A DNA stretch of 64,000 nucleotides from Trichoplax sp. H2 (GCA_003344405.1 NOWV01000014.1:248001-312000); one strand, 5' to 3'. Positions 38,501-52,859 are shown, counted from the stretch's first letter. Program-made: numbers and translations. The notes: generated from the letters alone by a model not told the origin.

Positions 38501-39403
38501 CCGTTTGTAAGTTCACTATGATGTCCTAAGCCACTAAAATATGAACATAGGCGGCTGACCAGCAGATAACCACAATCATTTTTCACATCCTGTTGTAATT
38601 ATAGATCAACCACCTTCTGCAACTTATGCGTTCGAGTATTTGACCGTGGAGATGTTAGAACCATGAAATTTGACGACTTTATTCAATGTTGCGTAATGCT
38701 AAAATCTTTAACGGATAAATTTCGCAAGAAAGATGCCGCTCAATCAGGCGTCGTTCGTGTTTCTTATCCAGAGGTATCAATAATTTAAAAATCATTAGTA
38801 CTGGGATTTTGGCTAAGCGTTTCCTACATACATAGATCTTATGTTAAATCTATAATAATTTCAGGAGATTATTTTAGGCGAATATGTATATTATGACTCA
38901 ACCGTTGTAATTCATTCAGTATGCAGTTTATCTACCTCAAAAATAAGATACAGTACGAATTAACCATGTTTCCGTAAGTTACATGCAGTCTTCGCGTAGT
39001 CACACCATATCTCGGTACAAGAAAAGACGCTTTAGTAAACGAAATCACTAGCAAAGCCTATCTCGATTAGATTCTAAGTCAGACTAAAAGAAGATTTACT
39101 GTTTTACTTTTTGAAGCAAGTTGAAGTCAATTTATAAATGCAGTATATTTCATAATTAAGGATACCGTTTAGGGGTAAACTTTAAACTCAAATAGTATAA
39201 TATTTAAGGTATACTTTACATGTACTGGTATGCAGTTCTGTATTATGTAAATATTTGGATTTAGTACCTCCCGCAATTGTAATTAGGCTTATGCTTTGAC
39301 TTCTTAACTAATTAATGGCATTTACTGATCATTGCTCTCAAATCGGTGTAAAATTTCGACTTTTTTTCAGTTCTTGGAAATGGCTATCGACAATACTTTA
39401 TAA
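35568..39403 (+). CDS. PEF1: Peflin, penta-EF-hand calcium-binding protein
   Basis: Ca2+-sensing adaptor that pairs with ALG-2 (PDCD6) and acts in COPII/ubiquitin-dependent secretion. Exons: 35568-35606, 37532-37849, 37961-38088, 38248-38322, 38432-38506, 38605-38773 and 39371-39403. Phases close to 278 aa (human 284). The N-terminal ~105 residues are a Gln/Gly/Tyr/Pro repeat (GYGQQPQGYGQQ-like), as in peflin and longer than in ALG-2. The penta-EF-hand domain follows, starting HVWQWFQTVD. EF1 loop is DVSKSGHISVTE, EF2 DSNKNGTIDVHE, EF3 DKDRSGNIDANE; EF4 and EF5 are degenerate. The 33-base last exon (FLEMAIDNTL then TAA) was chosen because it follows a strong polypyrimidine-cag and supplies the short tail after SYPE expected from the family. 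Intron 1 is 1.9 kb. Confidence 0.95.
35607..37531. other. PEF1: PEF1 intron 1
   Basis: A 1.9 kb intron between the 13-codon first exon and the Gln-rich exon. It is mostly AT-rich non-coding sequence, but contains one exon-like open segment at 36953-37070 (separate entry). Confidence 0.7.
36953..37070 (+). other. Orphan exon-like ORF inside PEF1 intron 1
   Basis: A 118-base segment bounded by caatctcag on the left and GGAG-gtacaa on the right. It is open in one frame (CDGGFEELAAADLVAIHR, then a Lys/Asp/Phe-rich part ending FIVDNNG). The frame stays open upstream to about 36.86 kb. The composition looks like real protein, unlike nearby chance frames. Inserting it into PEF1 after exon 1 (phase 0) would shift the frame of exon 2, because 118 is not a multiple of three. 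It may belong to a nested gene, be a poison/alternative exon, or be chance. No family recognised. Confidence 0.3.
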
Positions 39404-41407
39404 GGTCTGGTTAATACAGTTATTGCTTCAGTATCAATCAACGAAAAATTCTGGCTTGGCTAGACTTGGTAATTCAAAATTGGACAAACTGTGTTCTTTT
39501 AATTCTGAGATTAATCCATTTATCACCCACTTACCATAAAAAAGTAATATGCGAGTATCTTCAATAATCGTTAAATTGATTTTCTTACTACAGCCGTTAC
39601 CTAGATTTTCATTGTTACATAATATTATATGATTAACGTGATATGTTATCAAACTGTTCTATAGTCATTTGTATGTTGTATGAAATACAGTTACATGAGC
39701 TATATTATGTATGCATAGCCATTACTGGCTTTTCATTAACTACACGTAGAAAGTTTTACGATATAAGTGTGTGTATAGCTCGTATTAATTGAATTCTCCA
39801 GTTGCAGAATAACGGATTTTATGCTTTTTTTCTGCTCTTCTATCACTATTAAATTATGTTACGCATATTCTTGATGCATTCTGTCATCAATTGAGGGATG
39901 CTACATAGAGTAATGAATATTCTCATATGACGGAAAATTTTTTGATAAAATTTATGTTCATCATTATACTATCAGCATTAAATAGCTAGCTGTGACTATT
40001 GTGGTAAATTGCTACTTTTCCTAACTTTTAGAATTCTAGTAATTAAATTCCATGTATTTCGTTGTAATAACCATTAATACGCTTACTTTGCAAGAATCTG
40101 AATTGATTAAAAAATGAAATTTTTATGGTTACATTTAATAGTAAACTTGATAGTAAACCTGTAAAATGACATTCTAACTGAATGGCTCCATTCAAAATTA
40201 ATTTAAAAACTATGAATCCCCTTGTTTCTTATATAGATACAGTATAAGAGTCGTTGACTGAAATAAAGGCTATCATCAGTGCACTTTTGAATTACTATCT
40301 TTTGCATATCGTGTTAATCATTATTCTTCAGCAAATTACTATTAAAGTAGAAATTTGAGGATAATATTAGTACATACGATAGCTCGAATAAAGATAGAGA
40401 GGTCAAAAACTAATTGATAGAACTACGACTCATATCAAGTTCTATAATCTTTAATTAAATATATATAATTATTACTGTTCAGCTTTCTAACACTATAGAA
40501 TTCTGCGTAATAGCGATATCCTAGTATGCCTATAATTACTTACAGGACTCTATCAAGAAGATTAGATGCAATTCTAAAACTTTAATGCTAAATTTATTTC
40601 TCTAACGTAATATTGCAATAGGTTACACCTAGGTCACATTTTTGGTATAATAAAACCTTATTACGAACAGAATAAACTGGAAGTGATTATGAATAAGAAT
40701 TCTAATAATATTGTAATACAGTAAACCGTAATCAAGAGGTTATCATTCGATAGTATTATTGGATTACCCTAACTGACTTCTTGTATGATAGTCGAGTCGG
40801 TAATGTGGAACTTCATAAAGTTAACCATTAATTATGATATTAACTGATTGATGTTCAGTTAATTAATTATACGAGTATAAGCAATAAATAAAGTGAGTAA
40901 CGTCTTATCATGTCGTTTGCCTTGCGTAAAGTAAACAGCTAATAGTAAATAAAATGAATGCTAACAAGAGCATACGTAAATCTATATACGACCATATACT
41001 CGTATTCTGATACCTAGACATAATGTCGACTACCGATGTTCACGTAATAAATGTACGAATCTAAAAATAGCTACCTTAACTATCCAATTGTAATAAAATT
41101 AATTGTTCAGAATTAAGCTTAAGATGTTAAGATAACAGATAACGAAACAAACATCACTAACCAAAAATAAATATAGATAATAAGATCTCATGAATTGCAG
41201 ATTGTCCGAAAAATATTATAATAAGAGACTTCAATTAAATATCTTAACATAAAATTTAAACCTTGCATAAATACAAACTACAGTACACGTGTATAAATAG
41301 TTTTAAATTATCATTACACTTTCTGGTTACAGAAATTGAAGAAAACTTTGGAAAATCACTCAATTTTGATTTAACAATCACAAATTTCATTGTACAGCTG
41401 TAATCCT
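39404..41407. other. Convergent intergenic PEF1 / UBE2O
   Basis: Two kilobases of AT-rich DNA between two convergent stop codons. It includes both 3' UTRs. I see no coding-like frame, repeat array or structured element that I can support. Confidence 0.65.
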
Positions 41408-44400
41408 TTATAATAATTTAAGATTATTGAACGTTCTCTTGATATTTTCTACTACTCTCGATAATGTCATAATGAACCCCCTGGATAACGGTAAAAGTGG
41501 AAAATCAGGTGACCATTCTATGGATGCGGCTGGATCAGTACTTGTGTCGTTATCATCTTGACTAGTGTTAGATGGTCGGTCAGAAGATGGTTTCAAGAGT
41601 ATTTCTAATCGCTCAATAATTCTGCAACAAAAAAAATTTCTCTGTAAGCTAAAAATCCATTTAGTAAACTTGTATATTATTATTGTTATTATATGCAGCT
41701 AACTAGACCTTCTAGCGTTCACTCTATAGAATGACGTGATTTCTTCTTTAAATACTTCAGGAGGATTACGTAGCAAGGTAGTAATAGTCTAAGATAACCA
41801 AAGTTTATCATTAAAACACTGTTAGTCTAAAATTTCGAGTAAGTATCAATAGGGCCAAATATTGCATATAATAATACTTTTTGCCACTACTTTCGGATAA
41901 GCCAGTAGTAACTAGTGCATGTATTATAATTATTGTTTAAATAGTATCCAACAATATTTTGCAAATGAGAAATCACTGTAATGCAGCTAGCAATGCAATA
42001 GAATTTCGCTATCAGCTACCAAAATATCGATCTGTGTTCCAAAGTTATTACTAAATTAATACAACATGGTAGCACATGCACGATGAACTTAAAAATTATA
42101 GTAGAACCTATCTCTGATGAAACAGTAAGTCAGACTAATAGTTGAACTAACTTTATCTTACAATCATAGCATGTAACTACAAGTGCTTTATATCTAACCT
42201 CAGCCGCTTTCAGAATCACCATTTCATTATATAGGCGACTATTCTCTTTGCCTTGGTTTGTCCCCTGCTGCTTTGTATAGCCAGCTTCATTAAAATATGG
42301 CTCTCTACACAAGATCAAGGCTAGCAAAAAAAGTCGATTTTTACGTAATGCCTCAATATTATGTGTTTAAATGATGAACTGATTCTAATATAGATGTGAT
42401 AACAATAACATCGACCTAAATCAATTAGCAAGAGTATCATTCAAAAGTTTACCTTGTATAGACAGCAGAGCTTGGAGCATATTTGATTTATCAGTCCAAA
42501 CTTCTGTACCCTATGTCAACAATATGAAAATTTCGAATATTTTTATGCTTGAATGTCTATGATACTGTTTTAATATTACCTACCTTTCCGACCCAAGTTC
42601 CAAGCAAACTGACACAAACTTTACCATCTTGATATAAATTAGGATTAAGTTGTGTATTACTATACGTTGTGTAATGAAATATTGGGGGAGATTTGGGGTA
42701 ATCACGCGGAAAATGGACGTCGAATGCGAAAAATGTATTTTCATATGGCGTTCCTTCTGGACCGTAGATCAAAATGCTCATGACATCCTAGCATTAAAAA
42801 TCATAAAGATTTAATAGCAAGTTGTACACTTCCTTCATAGAGTATAATATCGAATTATTATATAATTAGTCTTACCATTCTATCTTCATATGCACGCACA
42901 AGAATGTCACTAGGTAGTGAAGACTTTAATAAAGCAATCTTTGAGAGACAAAGGTGTTATTTCAGTTATATTAATCATACAGTCATTAAAATTTTTCTAC
43001 CATCAAAATATAAGATTCATTTCTTTTAATTTTCTAGACTCAAACCTCTTTTTGAAATCGAACAACAAATTTTCGCATCTCAGCCGGCGGGAAAGATTGG
43101 ATATGTTTAAATTTATGGCCTTCCGGAACAGACTCTAACATTTTGAAATTATCTGCCAAAAGTCATTATTATCAAGAATTAAATTATTATAGATAGTCAA
43201 TTTGTAATGTTGATTTAATACTGTAATAGTCGAAAAGCAATACCTGTTGATCTACTTAGTTCAGAATGGCTAATTTCCACAAAAGCATCTCCTTCTTCTA
43301 CATTTTTTGTAATTTCCTGAGTAACAGATAAACTTTCCTTAGTTATAACTACATTTTCTATAACGTATCATTAGCAATATCAGCTATTGTTAAAGCCTGT
43401 ACCATTGGTTCTTCTTCATCAGCTACATTAGACGCATCGCAATTTGTATTCATTGATTTTTCGGTTGTAGAATCCTGCATCACCTTTTGATCTTCACCAT
43501 CAGTAATCTTGCGTTCTTCTTTGTCGTCAACTAATTCATTCGCCATTACAGTGTTTTTACACTCTTCGACTGCTTCCATCTTTACAATTTCGAAACTACT
43601 ATCACTGCAAGTAAATAAAATATTAATGTCGTTGTTATCGTTAAGTAGGTTATTTAACAGTTTTGATATCGATGTATCGAAGTAATACCTATCATTTGAT
43701 GTTGATGTACTATTCTCAGTCTCCCATTCGCTATCTGAGTAGATCTTTGCTTCTTCAACGTCAGATATAGGTTCTATCATTTCTTCAGAACCGTCGCTAT
43801 AATCATCCTAGTATTATTTAAGCAATAGCTTAATTACCCTTTTGTTTAGAATACAATTGAATAAAAATCATGATATATAGCAGTGTACGACTTACATCGC
43901 TTAAGTCATCAATTTTCAATAAGGAATGAGGCTTCGATTTTGTAGTTGAACCATCAGTCCAACGAACGGTAATACTGCCGTCAATATCCAGATTGATAAC
44001 CTAAATTGGAATTTATAATTGCAATCAGGAATAATTTTCTGGCGAATCTATCAAACTGATAGGTGTTATTTAGCATTGAAGAGGATAGTAATAACAAATC
44101 TTAAATATTATTAATAGAAATAAAAATATTTTTAAAACATCTAATAGATTTTATATGATGACCAAGATTCATAAAATCATCTGCTAATAATACCGCTGCA
44201 ACAATTGCAATAGAGTTAGTGGATAAATACAAAAGGTCTATTTGTGAATACTAAGGCGACCATTGATCATCATTTTATTCTTACCTGGCCTAGATAAACT
44301 TGACTATTGGTTGCTGATCTGTCCCGGCTAGAACTACAATACTATCAGAATTGAAAGCAATCCTACTTAGATTTAACAGCATTGCAATCCATACTAAGTA

Positions 44401-47400
44401 AGTATATTTTAAACACAAGCTACTGTAGTAGCAATTTTACATTTAGAACCATACTCACTTTACATTGTGTTATCTTTACTACCAAGCAGCCGATAGAAAA
44501 TGAATAATCTGGATGTGGTTTGAGATCATAAACGCTAACGTCTTGTTCTACTTCATCCAATATCAGACAACTAAAAAAGTAACATTGCTGTGAACATTTG
44601 TAAGTATCTATAGGTAAAAGTGTGTTTTTGCTAACCTTGTCCCGTTGTCACTTTCACTATTCTTGACCCATTGAACATGGCAAGTTCTACCTTCATGGTC
44701 ATAAAATAATACTACTCCGTACATTCCATCAACTGAGAACAATTCTATAACAAACAAGAAAGGAGATGATAGGAAATTAAATTCATTTTCATAGTAACCA
44801 TTTCTCAACGACGTATTGAAAATTTGAATATGGCATTAATCATAGAAATATTAATCGCTAATTAAGAATGATGTTTTCAATACCTCTCTTATCGATAACA
44901 AATTCTCCTGGAAAAAATTCCAATTCATCTAGATGTCCCTTAGTCAATAATTTTACTGATGAGACATCAAATTCTTCATTTCCGTCCTACATTAACGATT
45001 AAATATGAATGTAGACGTCTCAATTGGTTGCAAAATAGAAAATATGGGAATATGGGCTTTGTTTTTTTATATTGCTTGTAAGACGTGGTGTTACCTGCCA
45101 TCGGATATCAGCTTCTGTTTCTGTTTTCATAATTTCGCACGCGAGGGTCATTTGAGGTCTAGCTGTTGGGACAGCACTAACAGGCTCACTTCTTTTCCTA
45201 CGATAACGTCTCTTATTGCGTCGATGTGAAAGCGAACTAGTCCGAGGTTTATTTTGACGATAAACTTTATTGTTGCTATGGCCACTATCAGAAGAGTCAA
45301 ATGCCGATCCACTGGTAGTATTTGGTCTGGTGGATGATTTAGTTGACATCATACTTAGATTAGAAATTAACCGTTGTGCTAAATGTGGCGGTTTAGCTAC
45401 TGTATCTACTGCTATTGCTGCAGTAGCCTCTTCACTGTATAATTCTGGTGTAACCTGGGAACTGATAGCGTTGCTACTATGCCCTTTAACTTGATCAGTT
45501 TTAAACAAATCAGATTTTATATCATGTTCATCGTCGTTCTGATCAAAATAGCCGAAATTATTGCTTGTATTATCGTGATCATGAATTTTTTCGTCTTCAT
45601 GGTTGTCATCATTAATGCTATCGTTATCTTCTTCTGATTCTTCCAACATTTCCACTTCTTCTCCTTCATCTCCAGCTTTGTTATCTTCTTCTCTATCTAA
45701 TTTTTTATCACTACATGAATCACTTAATGGTACATTGCTATCAGATACTACCGTTGCAGGTAAACTAGTAGCAACGTTATCATTATAGCTTAAAATATGA
45801 GAATTGCATGCCATTAAGCTTTCTGAATCAGTTGCAGTTATGACACCGCTAACTTCACTGCTAGTCTCAGCTGCTTGACTGGTATCAACTTGTTGCTGTG
45901 TTGTGTTACTGCCTCCTTGTACAGTCGCCTTTTTAACTTCTAATAATTTGTCGGTAGCGGCATGAAAAGTATATAGGACTTTATCACCTAACTGAATTTG
46001 GTTTTGTCGTATGCTCCAAAAGGTTGTTAATCTGAAATCATTATTTAAAAGGATAACTTAAGAAATAGCTATCCATGATAAAAGCATTAATTAATTAACA
46101 GTACGATATATCTTATGATATTTGAATATACTTATGGAGTGATTGTTCTGGTACAAGTTCTGGAGGAGGATCAACACTTTCCTGAGATGGACCATATGCT
46201 GAAAAACCGCATATAATCCACTTGACACGAACACCAGTTAAAATAACTTTTTCAACAGTAGCTCTGACTGTTGTCATACGCCGACTAAACGAAGGCCGAG
46301 GCTTTGTTAACCAAATTGCTTGACGGAATAACTTGACCGAACCTTCCACTTTTTGTCCTGGGTAAAAATCTTCAGCAGCGAAACGTGTCCTTTCATCCAA
46401 CATGGCATCACGCATTTGAAAAGCAAGATGCCATTCCATTCGACATCTATAGTTATAATGTATAAGTAACTTAATGGATTTCATAAAAATGTATAGGAGC
46501 CGATCGTATAAGGATATTTACGAGATCAATACTGTAAGGTGTAGTCAGCAATCGATTACAATACCAGCGTAAATTAAATAGATTGATTGAATTTCTCATT
46601 TGTTATAAATGCATTATAAATAAGATATAATCTTAGTTATCATTCGTTTATTGAGAGCTATCTCTAGCATAAGATTACGAAATATGACAGAGGTATGACG
46701 TGATTATGCTATTATTAAATGAAATCAAAGACAATGCTGAAGCACATGTAATAAGAAAACTGAAGATTGAAAATCTGTTTTTAGGATGCTACTAACTGCA
46801 TTACTCATGGTGTGTTAAAGATTATATAAAACGTGTGGAGGATAGTGATTTGCACAGGGCAGCACCTATCCTATATTGCTGCTTACGATTGCAAAGCATA
46901 CATAATTTTTGTTCACGGCTATGAAAGAGATCAGATTAATACCTAATATTGTATGTTAACGCATTTGTGATTATGGTGATAGTTTCAGCTTTAAAGCACT
47001 ATCTGTATACACTAGCTAGAAGGGATTATTGCAGTAAAGGCTTCATTATAATATTGTTGAGATAAAAAAGTGACTTACTTTGATCCATTCTTTAAACGTA
47101 AAATTAAACGTTGCTTAACATCACGTATTACACCAATCCAAGGCCCCATAGTAATATAATCGTCTCGACTTGGTACCTATAAAAATATAAAGATATCCAC
47201 AAAATTTTTGTAGAGTTAGAAATATAGGTCAATTTTGTGTATTGATTCTTATACTTTTCTACTCTTCCATGAGAGATTTCGTATACCATGATATTTGTAG
47301 TATTATTGTTAGCCGTAATTTGTGTAACAGATGAATATCGATAGTAGAAAATAACCTTTGAACTGATACTACAAGATTTAGTACTCGCACACTAATTTAA

Positions 47401-50400
47401 TAACAAATACTCTACAGGTATCATTTTACTGCTTACATGTATAGTAGTATAATGTTATTAAATTAGTTTCTTTTACAGTTTAAGTGCAAGAAAATTAACG
47501 ATGATAATATCGTTTCCATAAGGTAAAATTTAGCATTAGTAGGCAAGAATTGATATCGTATTAAACATTCTTAAGATTTCATAGTGTAAATTAATCGTTT
47601 CTACTAACTTTGATTGTCTACGGTATCTTCAAATAATCTATCTAGGCGATACATACTAAAGTGATACAGGCAGCAGCGATTTAATATTCTTCAAATTACT
47701 ATATTCTAATCAACTATCTCTACAACATTTATAATAGTGAGTGCCTGGAATAGCTGAAAATAAGCAATCTACGTCGACCCACTCTAATACGTTCGTCATG
47801 ATGTTATTGAATTTGTTACTAGGTTATTACCATGTAACCCAATTACTCTACAAACGATAATTATTGATTGCCTCGAATACCTTCAAAGCAATCTATCGGT
47901 GCGATATACAGTACTTGTATGTATTTTAACATTTACGTAAGTATCGTTCATCTATTGCTCAATTTTCAAAATGTAATCAATTAATTTGCAGATGATCATC
48001 CCTTCTTGATTCTATTAACTTCAAAATACATTAATTTATCTATATAAATATATTATATAACATTGAAATAAATGTTATTAATCCATGGATAGGTTTTCTT
48101 ACAGTCTAATAAGTTTATTTCTAGAGTACTATGTACAATATGCATTGCTAATGATAGTTTCGGAGCAGCTTAATTTATTACAGATGGAATTGAGTTAAGA
48201 ATACGTGATGAATAATCTAGTAATATATAAAAGTAACTTCTCAAAACCAATAGAATGCAGCTTACCTGTAAAGGCTTTAATTCAGTACACCGGATACCTT
48301 TTAGCATTTGATTCGTACCAATGATCTTGATATCGGCATATAATCGAACATTTACGACATAACCCCATTGAGATGAGACCGTACTGCGATCAATATGTTT
48401 AATAACATCACCGGGCATCAAGGACCTATCAACTAGTATCAACTAATGATGAAAAGACAACAAAAGCGCAACAGATTGATTAGTAATTCAATAACTATCT
48501 TTGACTTTTACTAATGTACTCGTATAAGTCAATGTTATGCTATGAATCATGTTGAAATTCATGTAGCATATAAAGTTATGCAAAAGGTAAATTCTGCCAA
48601 AATAAAAAAAGTGTCATGTTTACATCGTCAAAAGATGGCGTAGAGAAAATCTACGTGTAGGAAATATGTAAATATAATAAAGTCTGGAAATCATTATCTC
48701 CATCAATTCTTATAATCAATAGCGGAAAGAAGATAACGGAAGAGCTACTTTTCAATTGCCCTACTATATTAATCATTAAAGTCTATCGCTAACGCGCATA
48801 AAATCATCCCCATTTTTTGTTGCATAAGTTATAAATTATTGACAAATTATGCAATAGCATTCCTCGAAAAAAGTCCACAATATTGAATAGCGGCGCCATT
48901 AAAGTGATTATGATAATTGCTGTTGAAGTATTTCTTTTGCCTTCTTGTAAGTTTATAGAAAGTAGTTGTAGACTTGCAGTGAATAGCGTTATTATATCAA
49001 AAATCTGTATATGTCATTCATCTATACAAGTAATGGTATATATCCATATATAAACGATAAAATCGTGCGAGATATATTCTACTAATGAAGAGCGTAGTGT
49101 TACCACCATATTAAGACGCCAAAAACTATAGCCTAACGTGTCATTATAGATTAAAGTGTTCTTGTACAAAACTTATATAAGATATATTTCAATAGACAGC
49201 TTCGGAGTTGGATGGTACTTATTACTTAGATGCTTATATAGCTTAATAAAGTTTTTCGAGTATCTCCAGTGGTCATCATCTTGCATTCGCACATAGTAAC
49301 AGTAGTGATCAAACTACTTTAATATTACAGGTATTGATTATATCATAATTTCATTCGAATTTTACTGTCATCACGTCATAACATACCATTGATTTTAATC
49401 ATTTTAAGAATTTTTAAAATACTGTATATATCGCTTATGATGTCTATACAATAAGTTTAGATTCTTGCCAATCAATGTTCTATTTATGATGATTAATGCT
49501 ACCAGGATAGCTATTTTTTTTAAAGTATCATGTTATGATGACTGTACTGCACTATGGTTCCATACGTGTATTATCTCACCATGATGAAAAATTTGCATGA
49601 ACTAGTAGTATCATGGGGATAACACATCAATTTTATATAGTGCAGTATAAAGCCGGGCATAGAATTAGACTATCTAATATATAGGAAAAGACAGAAAGGG
49701 AAATTCTTTCTATCGGAATATTTAATTTATCAACCTACTGAAAGATCAATACAGAATAGTGTAGTTAAAGTAAGACCAATTGCTATGGGTGTCAGTGATC
49801 CATATAAAGTATACATATACCCTTGGCAGATTAAAATTGATCGGAGCCGAAGAATCTATAATGTATTAAGTACTGGATGTCTACATTGAATTTCTAAGGA
49901 ATAGAATGAACATTGTACAATAGACAAACGGGGGTGGCGAAACGACGATACGATGGAAATTAATTATTAGTCTGTGAGACGATATCAGATGATGATTGGC
50001 ATTCAAGTAAGAGCATGGACTGAATAATCAATCGCACAGTATGTACGGTATGGTTCCACGGTAATAATTTAGAGCAGTTTACAGGATAGAAAGATGACTC
50101 ATACAGAAAGAGTAAATAGAAAACTAGAAATATCTTTCAATCCTTCCTGTATAATGTTACTAACATTGATATTTGTTAGCTATCCATTTCGGTTGATATC
50201 TGCTACATAATACCAGCAGTCTTGATGTACTCGTACAGGTTGAATACAATAGGTGTTGTTCTTTTTACACAACTATCACCTAATATATCTACTGTACTTT
50301 TACCGGGAAATATCTTTCATCATTACTCTTCCTGTATAACATCTGGCAATAGGATTGATATCTAATTGCCCATTTCAATCGATATCTTTCGTATCATGCC

Positions 50401-51961
50401 AGCAGTCTAAATGCGCTCATATATGTTGAATACATGTTGGTCTCCTTTAATATACTGTACAACCATCCCCAATTCATCTACTTTAACTGGAAATATCATC
50501 CATCATAGTACTTCCTACATGATGTCCAGCAATAGGATTGATAAGAGTAAATGACTACTGTGTAAAGGCCTGTTTCGATCCATAACCATTTTACGGAATA
50601 ATATCAACAGTCTAGGTGCTCTGTAAAATCGTCTATTCTACGAATATAACGCTATCAATCTATATCAAGAGGACAGGGATGTAAATACGTACTTGTATAC
50701 TGTACAGATTTTGTTCTTTATACTATATACAACCATCACCTAATTCATCCACTTGAATCAAAAAATATCATCCGTCTTTATCCTTCTGCATGATGACGAG
50801 TGATCAGATTGATATTATTAGTCATCTATTTCGATCAATCAATACGTACAATGCGAGTATAAAGCCATGAGTCTACATTAAATGATGCCATCAATATGCC
50901 TTAGTGTAAGAATATTCATCTACTTTTCACCGGAATATCTTTTCATCGTTATCCTTTCTATATCAAGGCTGGCAGTAGGATTGATATTTAGTCGATTATT
51001 TCGATCGATATCTACTCTACGAGTGTCATATCCATTAATCTACATCACTATAGCGTAGAATAAAAAAGCTATATTGATGGTTCTTTTAATGTACTCCTAT
51101 ATCGTATACTACCTTCGGCCAATTTATCTACTTTAGCTGGGAATATCTTTTCATATTTGTCCTTTCTAGGTGATGATAGGCACTACAGTTGATAGTTTAA
51201 TCGACTATTTCGATCGATATCTACTCTACATGAGTAGAATATCTATTTTGTCTACTAGTCCACATCAATATACCATAAAGTAACAATTCATTTACTTTAA
51301 CTGGAAATATCTTTTCATTCTTTCAGTATGTTGGCAGGCAATACGATTGATATTTAGCCGTCAATTATAATCAATATCGACTAGACGTGTAGAACTGTAC
51401 CGGCGTTATTTCTTTTATTATATTAGAAGATAATGGCCCAATTTAACTATTTTAAATTTGTAAGATCACTTTTCACCGTAAAATAAATTGTCGAATGTTA
51501 TAGTGGGAAAGAGTTTGCGTGCTATCATGAAATAGTAGGCAATAGAATCAGTTTGGTCATTATCTTCTAGAAACACAGTTAGAGATGACATTAATCAATA
51601 ACATGAATATGCAGTAGGTATGGATAATTGCAAATCTATTGCCTCTCCTCCTCTAAAAAGTTAAGCTTGAACAACTGGTAAGGTATATCCTTACCAAAGA
51701 TCATCCCTAGGCAATACAGTGTCGATAAACAAGTCGACCTACCTTTGTCTCATCCATAACTTCTTCTTCACCGTTTGGATACCAAGCTGCTATCACTTGG
51801 CCATTTTGTAGATGGTAGTGATCAGAATTTTCATCGGAAATATCTTCATCACTGTTATCTGTATCAAAGCTATTGGCAACAACAATGGCAAATTTATCGT
51901 CAAGCTCATGCCTGACTAAATCTTCGGTAATAACACGTTGATTTAATCGATTGGATGACAT
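41408..51961 (-). CDS. UBE2O: E2/E3 hybrid ubiquitin-protein ligase UBE2O
   Basis: Large hybrid ubiquitin-conjugating enzyme acting on unassembled (often basic) proteins such as orphan ribosomal subunits. Twenty exons: 51743-51961, 48266-48442, 47079-47176, 46132-46446, 45095-46031, 44884-44986, 44636-44744, 44459-44570, 44285-44341, 43896-44000, 43689-43807, 43403-43604, 43244-43337, 43046-43152, 42876-42938, 42584-42787, 42453-42510, 42199-42320, 41709-41788 and 41408-41621. Phases close to 1164 aa (human 1292). N-terminal conserved region blocks include MPGDVIKHID, PWIGVIRDVKQRLILRLKNG and a basic/acidic linker (exon 45095-46031). SH3-like blocks follow (YGVVLFYDHEGRTCHVQW; INLDIDGSITVRWTDGS). 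The UBC domain has YGPEGTPYENTFFAFDVHFP, LNPNLYQDGK and the catalytic Cys in KVCVSLLGTWVGKGTE, then PYFNEAGY. The tail FPLLPLSRGFI matches human FPLFPLSKGFI. The 43403/43337 junction is inferred from phase. Confidence 0.96.
46447..48265. other. UBE2O: UBE2O introns 2 and 3 around exon 47079-47176
   Basis: Two introns of about 0.63 and 1.09 kb. Both are AT-rich. No coding-like frames or clear repeats were seen apart from the 98-bp UBE2O exon between them. Confidence 0.6.
48443..51742. other. UBE2O: UBE2O intron 1
   Basis: A 3.3 kb intron, the longest in the window. The left part (48.4-49.9 kb) shows nothing distinctive. The right part is a degenerate tandem repeat (separate entry). Exon 1 encodes the acidic N terminus and ends in GATGAGACAAAG before gtaggt. 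Confidence 0.8.
50120..51400. repeat. Degenerate tandem repeat in UBE2O intron 1
   Basis: A unit of about 170-270 bp recurs about seven times. It carries gaaatatctttcat-like, cttcctgtat, ggcaataggattgatat, cgatatct and tcatctactttaactgg blocks. The anchor gaaatatct/aaatatc is seen near 50127, 50308, 50493, 50766, 50934, 51141 and 51305. Copies are strongly diverged, suggesting age. Function unknown. Confidence 0.75.
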
Positions 51962-52859
51962 AATCGGATCATTCCTTAATCTTCAATGGCTGACCAGAAT
52001 TCAAATCTCAATGACAACACTGCAATGTCCAACGTTTCTACAGATATTATCGTCAGTTCACGCCAAAGGGACAAAGGATAGTCGGTAGAATTGCTGTAAA
52101 TGCTTAACGTGCCTACAAGACAGTCAATAGAATAAACTAATATCGTCAGTTATTATTGCAAGTGGGAAAAGCCCCCAAAAGATGTCGAAATAAGGGCAGT
52201 AACCACGGAGATGGCCCAATTACGTTGAACGGGATAGCTTATGCTACCGTAGTATACTGTCTAAGAGTAGACTACTGTAGGCAAGAAGTCACCGGAAACT
52301 TGGACCGATAGCATACTGTAGGTATAGCAGGATGCTTCACATGCTACATACTATAGAGGAGGGAAAAAAACTCCATGCTGCAGAATCCATTAGAGCAGAG
52401 CACCCGAGAGTCGAGTATTATTTCTTAATTCCTATAGTAAGTAGAATCCTATCCGATTGGATAGCCAAAGTCTTACAATCTTGACTGAAAGGTCTGGCAA
52501 ATTGTATCATTTGAGACATTTCAGGAAATAATTGGAATGGAAGACGTGGGATATAAAATGCAATCCAAGTGCAGTAGTATGTAAACGATGAATGTCATCT
52601 TATTGAGTCTCTTCGTCTACAATCATACTGAAAATGGTGACCAAGGATTAGCTAAAATGTCTATTTTTCTTTTTCTATCTCATCCTTGTATGAGATGACA
52701 AGTGATAATAGATTTGCGCACTTGCCAGGATCGAGGAGAAAAATCTCCATGATCGAGACATTCTAGCGTTAGCAACAGACCGGGAAGAATGACCGTAGTT
52801 TAACTTCTATCTCTTTCTAACATTAAAATTGAGCATAAATCATGAATATAGACCATTAT

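Noticed and set aside
43340-43402. Apparent frameshift or premature stop in UBE2O (ANDTL then TAG)
   Set aside because: A 65-bp phase-0 intron from the donor after 43403 to the acceptor before 43337 removes it and keeps the whole 20-exon chain in frame.
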